Source: Neobacillus nitrireducens
GTDB taxonomy: Bacteria; Bacillota; Bacilli; Bacillales; Cytobacillaceae
Length of the DNA stretch: 64,000 nucleotides
Direction: 5' to 3'
Assembly (NCBI RefSeq): GCF_030915405.1
Contig: NZ_CP133262.1
Coordinates: forward strand, 372,001-436,000
Shown in pieces: positions 59,668 through 64,000 of the stretch. A program made the translations under genes and the position numbers. Each line of letters opens with the position of its first letter. Positions within the stretch are counted from its first letter, which is position 1. Below the pieces are notes generated by a model, which was given only the letters and a program-made list of their open reading frames with translations, had not been told where the DNA came from and ran no database searches.

Positions 59668-60691
59668 ATGAAGAAAAAAAGATCACAGGAATACTTGCAG
59701 CAACGCTTTTAATGGGTAGTATCCTAGCTGCCTGTGGAAAAGAGGCCACGACCGGGACAAAAGATGGGGGATCGAAAGCAGAGGAAGCAAAATATACCTT
59801 CCGCTTAGCAGATAATCAGCCGCCGGATTACCCAACTGTGGTTGGTGACAAAAAGTTCGCCGAATTGGTTGAAGAACGAACAAAGGGACGCATTAAAATT
59901 GAGGTATTTCCATCTGCACAATTAGGGGATGAAAAATCCGTGTTGGAACAAGTTCAGCTTGGAGCGATTGAGTTCACAAGAATCAATTCTAGTCCGCTTG
60001 CTGAATTCAATGATCAGTTCACTGCACTAGGACTCCCATATGTTTTTGACGGTGAAGAACATTTATGGAACTTCCTAAATGGAGAGATGGGAACCAAGCT
60101 GTTAGATGGTTTAGAACAGTCAAAAATGAAAGGGCTTGCTTATTACGATTCAGGTTCGCGTAGTTTTTATTCTACTAAACCACTAAAAGGTGTAAAAGAC
60201 TTAAAAGGGCAAAAAATCCGTGTGCAGCAGAGTAAAATCAATATTGACTTCATGGAGGCTCTAGGTGCAAGTGCAACGCCAATGCCATATGGAGAGGTAT
60301 TTAGTGCCCTTCAAACGGGAATTATTGACGGTGCAGAAAATAACATTCCAAGTTTAGACTCTTCCAACCATTATCAGGAGGCAAAAACTTTATTTTAGAC
60401 CATCATCAACGAATCCCTGAAGTCCTGCTCATTAGCAAAGCCGCCTGGGATAAACTTTCAAAAGAAGACCAAAAGATTGTTAAGCAAGCAGCACTTGATT
60501 CCGTTCAAGCTCAAAGAGACGAATGGGATAAGTGGGAAGAGCGTTCCACGAAGAAACTGAAAGATGCAGGCGTGACATTCACGGAGGTTGATGATATTAC
60601 ACCTTGGAAAGACGCTGTTAAATCCATGGTTGATCAATACTCAAAAGATTATAAAGAAGTAATGGATGCGATCGAAAAAGCACGTCCATAA
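59668..60691 (+). pseudogene. dctP: TRAP substrate-binding lipoprotein dctP, two frameshifts
   Basis: The reading starts at an ATG behind AAGGAGGG, then shifts within a run of seven A; the correct frame continues with ITGILAATLLMGSILAACG, a lipoprotein signal. The body is a DctP-type binding protein (FVFDGEEHLWNFLNG-like region, KGQKIRVQQS, DGAENNIPSL). At about 60385 a run of five A appears one base short, giving a stop at 60396-60398, while the frame resumes with LDHHQRIPEVLLISKAAW and runs to TAA at 60689. Both lesions are single-base changes in A runs, so they may be sequencing errors or real decay. Confidence 0.85.
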
Positions 60692-60709
60692 TAAATAGCT
60701 GGCAGTAAG

Positions 60710-60750
60710 CCTAGTTGGTGAGTATTTCCATTTACCTACTAGGTCTTTTC
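60710..60750 (+). terminator. Terminator of the TRAP operon
   Basis: CCTAGTTGGTGAG and TTTACCTACTAGG pair with mismatches around a short loop, followed by TCTTTTC. Confidence 0.6.
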
Positions 60751-60810
60751 TGTTTAAAAAATCACGAATAGATAGGATGAATAGCAACAATGATGATCTG
60801 GTGGAGAAAA

Positions 60811-62628
60811 ATGGCGGAATTTCTTGAACGATACATCCTATTAAAAAATCAATCATTAATGATAAAGCTTGCTGTATTCTCAAGTTTTCTGGTTATTTTT
60901 CCAGTCATTTCAGTTGGGGTTATTTCCTACAACCGTTCAGCGGTTGAACTCGAAAACGTACTAAGACAATCGAGCGGTCAGGTAATTGATCAAGTAGAGT
61001 CACATATCGAATATTATTTACAAGACTTTGAGATTACCAGCCTTAAAATTATCAACTCTCCGGAAGTTTCTAGTCTGTTGAAATTGAAATCGTCAGAAAG
61101 CAAGGATACCTTAATTGAACCAACTCGTAACACCTTAAAAGCAGCAGAGTATTCGCGAGCAGATATTTCGAATATCACCCTCATCCTTGATAACGATCAG
61201 GTGATTGATACGTTAGGAAAAAGAAATTTCTATCCTGTGATAAGAATGAAAGAGGAATATTGGTATTCGTCAGTCCCACTTAATGGGATGAGTATGTTAG
61301 TTACAAGAAAAATTAAATTAGAAAATAAGGAACAGCCAGTTATTTCACTTGTAAGGAGACTCTATAACCCCCAGACACTCTTACCTGTAGGCATGCTTAT
61401 TATTGATATCAATTTTAGGAGAATTGAAGAAATTTCTAACAAAGTAACGATCAGTAAAAATGGCTATTTTTTTATATTAGATGCGAATGGGCATTATGTA
61501 TACCATCCTAATTACTCGAAACTCGGGAAAAGAGTTGAATTCAAACAACTTTTAAACCTGAAAACAGAAGGAAACAGCACGGAAATTTTAGAAAATGAAC
61601 GAAAAGATTTTGTTACCTATACCTTCTCTCAAAACCTCGGCTGGAGGTTTCTATCGGCAGTCCCATACCGTGATTTAACGGGGGGTATCATTCAAATTGA
61701 AAAAGCAATATCTTTCACTATTTTTGTGTCTTTGATCATCGCTTATTTGATTGGTTACGGATTCGCCACAAGTATCATTCGGCCCGTCCGCCGTCTCCAG
61801 CATTTTATGAAGGAAGTTGAAATTGGAAAACTAGATGGCAGAGTTCGAGTGGATTCCAATGATGAAATTGGACAATTGTCTGCTGGTTTTAATAATACGG
61901 TTGAGAAACTATCCCATCTCCTTGAGGAGGTATACATCTCCAAGTTAAGGGAAGCAGAAATGTCACTTAAACAAAAAGAAATAGAATTAAAAATGCTCCA
62001 ATCACAAATGAATCCCCACTTTTTATATAATTCTCTTGAAACGATTAGGGGAATGGCATTGGAACAAAATCAGGAAAATATTGCATCCATGTCATACGCG
62101 CTTGGAAAACTACTCCGATATAATCTTAATAACCATTCATCGACTGTGAGTTTTAGAGAAGAAATAAATTTTTGTGAAATGTATTTGCAGATTCAAAAAT
62201 TTCGCTTTGAGGACCGTTTTGAGTACAAGTTTGATATTCCGCAATGGGTCATGGCACTGAAGGTGGTTAAGTTTTCGTTGCAGCCATTAGTAGAGAATTG
62301 TTTTGTTCACGGTTATGGTCCTGATACGAGAAAACTAAAAATTATGATCTCTGCTTACCGTCAATCTGAGTCTTCCTTTGTCATTCGGATTTTCGATTCC
62401 GGTAAAGGAATAGATGATGATATTTTAGAAGAGATCAAGAAAAGAATAAACTTAAAAAAGGCAGCTAGTGATGGGGAAAATATCGGAATAGTCAATGTTC
62501 ATCAAAGAATTCACTATTTGTTTGGTGCTGAATATGGAATCACCATACAAAGTGAACAGGGTTCTGGAACGGAGATCTTGATTCGGTTACCAATTCTAGA
62601 TTATCACGTGGAAGGGGAGACAGCATGA
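60811..62628 (+). CDS. YesM-type sensor histidine kinase
   Basis: About 605 residues: an N-terminal membrane helix (about 20-40), a large outer dCache-like sensor domain, a second helix (near 305-325), a HAMP linker (FATSIIRPVRRLQHFMKEV), the His_kinase motif QMNPHFLYNSLETIRGM with the phosphorylated His, and an ATPase domain with QPLVENCFVHGYG, DSGKGID and GIGIVNVH-like ENIGIVNVHQR. This is the sugar-sensing class. ATG at 60811 follows GGTGGAG; an ATG 21 bases earlier lacks a site. The gene overlaps the YesN-type gene by four bases. Being next to the TRAP genes and a glycosidase suggests control of sugar or uronate uptake. Confidence 0.92.
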   Translation: MAEFLERYILLKNQSLMIKLAVFSSFLVIFPVISVGVISYNRSAVELENVLRQSSGQVIDQVESHIEYYLQDFEITSLKIINSPEVSSLLKLKSSESKDTLIEPTRNTLKAAEYSRADISNITLILDNDQVIDTLGKRNFYPVIRMKEEYWYSSVPLNGMSMLVTRKIKLENKEQPVISLVRRLYNPQTLLPVGMLIIDINFRRIEEISNKVTISKNGYFFILDANGHYVYHPNYSKLGKRVEFKQLLNLKTEGNSTEILENERKDFVTYTFSQNLGWRFLSAVPYRDLTGGIIQIEKAISFTIFVSLIIAYLIGYGFATSIIRPVRRLQHFMKEVEIGKLDGRVRVDSNDEIGQLSAGFNNTVEKLSHLLEEVYISKLREAEMSLKQKEIELKMLQSQMNPHFLYNSLETIRGMALEQNQENIASMSYALGKLLRYNLNNHSSTVSFREEINFCEMYLQIQKFRFEDRFEYKFDIPQWVMALKVVKFSLQPLVENCFVHGYGPDTRKLKIMISAYRQSESSFVIRIFDSGKGIDDDILEEIKKRINLKKAASDGENIGIVNVHQRIHYLFGAEYGITIQSEQGSGTEILIRLPILDYHVEGETA

Positions 62629-63368
62629 AGAAGAATATCTTGTTGGTTGATGATGAGAGATGGGTTCGGACAGCTCTTAAGTGGACGATAAACAAGTTAC
62701 AGCTTCCTTTACAGGTTATCCACGAATGTGAAAATGGTTTAGAAGCACTCGACTGGATTAAGCAAAATGAGGTTGATTTAGTATTAACCGATATTCGAAT
62801 GCCGATTATGGACGGTTTATCTTTAGTAAAGGAATTAAGCCAGTTGAAGAAGAAACAGGATATCATCGTGATTAGTGTTCATGATGAATTTCAATTTGTT
62901 CAGCAAGCGATACGAACTGGAGTAACCGATTACCTGTTAAAACCAGTAGAGGAAACCGAGTTAAAAGAGTGTCTTGAAAAATGGTTAAACATGAAATCAA
63001 AAGAAGAAATAAACAGGAATACTGAAAAAAATGAGGATGAAACTCTTCCTTTCTCAACGATTGAGAAGGTTCTGCAGTATTTAGAAAAAACACCACTAGA
63101 TCAAATTACACTAAAAGATGCAGCTGATTGTGTCCATATGAATCCTAGTTATCTCAGTCAATTGTTTAAACAACAGTTGAATAAAAAGTTTGTTGATTAT
63201 ATTACGGAGCTGCGTATTCAGGAAAGCAAGCGATTGTTAATAAATACAAGCCTACGAATGTCCGAGATTGCTGAGAGAGTAGGATACTCGGATTTAGCCT
63301 ATTTTAGTAATAATTTTAAGAGGATTACTGGCCTTTCACCATCCGAGTTTCGAAAATCATCCATTTGA
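62625..63368 (+). CDS. YesN-type response regulator with AraC DNA-binding domain
   Basis: A 247-residue protein: a receiver domain (LLVDDE, phosphorylated Asp in VLTDIRMPIMDG near residue 55, conserved Lys in LLKPVEE), then a linker and a C-terminal AraC/XylS pair of helix-turn-helices (LKDAADCVHMNPSYLSQLFKQ and MSEIAERVGYSDLAYFSNNFKR). It is shorter than typical YesN (about 370-500) because the usual middle region is absent. Partner of the kinase. A small GAAG/CTTC hairpin with a seven-T run ends the gene. Targets probably include the TRAP and glycosidase genes. Confidence 0.93.
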   Translation: MKKNILLVDDERWVRTALKWTINKLQLPLQVIHECENGLEALDWIKQNEVDLVLTDIRMPIMDGLSLVKELSQLKKKQDIIVISVHDEFQFVQQAIRTGVTDYLLKPVEETELKECLEKWLNMKSKEEINRNTEKNEDETLPFSTIEKVLQYLEKTPLDQITLKDAADCVHMNPSYLSQLFKQQLNKKFVDYITELRIQESKRLLINTSLRMSEIAERVGYSDLAYFSNNFKRITGLSPSEFRKSSI

Positions 63369-63650
63369 AGGGCTTCTTTTTTTCGCCTGACTTTTATTAA
63401 ATTTTAGGTTCATTAGAGATAGAAAGGATTTTAGCACCAGGTATATATAGCTGAATATTTAGAATCTTAAAAAAACACAAATTACTCTAAAAATACTCCC
63501 TATTAAAGTTTCCTTACTAAATTATACAATTATCTTGATTAAAAGCGGTTTCTTCTGAAGGAGGGGTTTGAATGTCGTGATTCAGTTATGAATTACTAGT
63601 TTTACTCATTTTGTAAGTAATTTAAAAGGAAAACGGGGGAGAAAAAAGAT

Positions 63651-64000
63651 ATGAAACTATTTTCAAAAAAAGCATCCACAATAACGATCGCTGCATTGAT
63701 GTTATCATCACTGGCTATTCCATACGCAAGCGCGGAACCGGGAAAATCGAATGGCAATAAGCAAAATGCACCTTCGGTTGAAGCGAGGTCCAAACAGATC
63801 CTTACACAGGGGGAGAAGAAATTTAAAGATCTAAATAATAACGGAAGACTTGATCCTTATGAAAACTGGCAGGTCCCAATTGACGTACGCGTTAAGGATC
63901 TTATTAAAAAGATGACGCTTGAGGAAAAAGCCGGAATGATGCTTATCACTGAATTTCCACAATTTAAAGATAACAAGCTAGTTTTACCGAATAAATTAAT
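63651..64000 (+). CDS. Secreted glycoside hydrolase family 3 protein (5' part)
   Basis: A partial frame of 116 codons cut by the window edge. It has a signal peptide (Lys start, hydrophobic core, cleavage after YASA near residue 28), a short spacer, LDPYENWQVPIDVRVKDLIKKM and LEEKAGMM. This is the standard N-terminus of a GH3 beta-glucosidase or beta-xylosidase. The catalytic Asp lies beyond the window. GGGGGAG precedes the ATG. It is a likely target of the adjacent two-component pair. Confidence 0.85.
   Translation, partial: MKLFSKKASTITIAALMLSSLAIPYASAEPGKSNGNKQNAPSVEARSKQILTQGEKKFKDLNNNGRLDPYENWQVPIDVRVKDLIKKMTLEEKAGMMLITEFPQFKDNKLVLPNKL

Overview
The window looks like chromosome from a low-GC, spore-forming member of the Bacillaceae (Bacillus/Neobacillus type). 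Pointers are the strong AGGAGG ribosome sites, frequent TTG and GTG starts, a YjcZ-type spore peptide, an AbrB paralogue, an IDEAL-domain protein, Fur-, Fnr- and CcpA-type operator sequences, and protein families typical of Bacillus. Species cannot be fixed from the sequence alone. There are no rRNA or tRNA genes and no CRISPR array. Roughly the first 14 kb is ordinary accessory chromosome: a membrane protein, an RQC-type DNA-binding protein, an HrtAB-like ABC exporter, a zinc alcohol dehydrogenase, an Rrf2/IDEAL/thioredoxin/old-yellow-enzyme cluster with two matching candidate operators, a DUF2975 + XRE pair, a DUF3891 protein, and a 691-residue protein that joins an ECF-like sigma factor to a membrane-anchored anti-sigma-like part. 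From 14 to 22 kb the DNA is a graveyard of mobile or decayed pieces: a flavin oxidoreductase remnant, a sigma-54-activator tail, an ICEBs1-like CwlT/YddI pair, an NlpC/P60 tail, an AbrB paralogue, and a coiled-coil protein of plasmid type whose promoter and coding sequence carry clusters of GTTAAC. From 22 to 28 kb lies an alpha-glucoside phosphotransferase operon (Gfo/Idh oxidoreductase, malP, malA, malR, separate EIIA). Its promoter, CcpA-type site and the 5' end of malP have been duplicated upstream of the oxidoreductase gene. From 28.9 to 35.5 kb two resolvase relics are followed by a decayed type I restriction-modification locus: a HEPN-like ORF, hsdM without its start and with a frameshift, an intact hsdS, and hsdR without its C-terminus. 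Housekeeping-like genes follow (glnHPQ, PrsW-type protease, secreted NlpC/P60, a PlsC-like acyltransferase behind a perfect Fur box, an HxlR/DsbA-like pair). A macro-domain protein, a vWA protein and an Fnr-type-promoted truncated globin lead into a complete Wadjet anti-plasmid operon (jetD-jetA-jetB-jetC, 45.4-53.3 kb), the main defence system here. The last 10 kb has small hypothetical genes, a polysaccharide deacetylase, a DinB-like protein, and a TRAP transporter (dctQ, dctM, and a dctP broken twice at poly-A runs). A YesM/YesN-type two-component pair and the start of a secreted family 3 glycosidase close the window. Two repeat families run through it: a near-palindromic 15-mer TGGTGTCAGGCACCA with variants (one copy inside the Wadjet operon), and a 226-bp element present at 39.8 and 54.6 kb. 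The strongest candidates for new biology are the Wadjet SMC-like protein with unusual ATPase motifs, the GTTAAC/coiled-coil system, the one-chain sigma/anti-sigma protein, and the matched Rrf2 operators. All are inferences from sequence and none has been tested.
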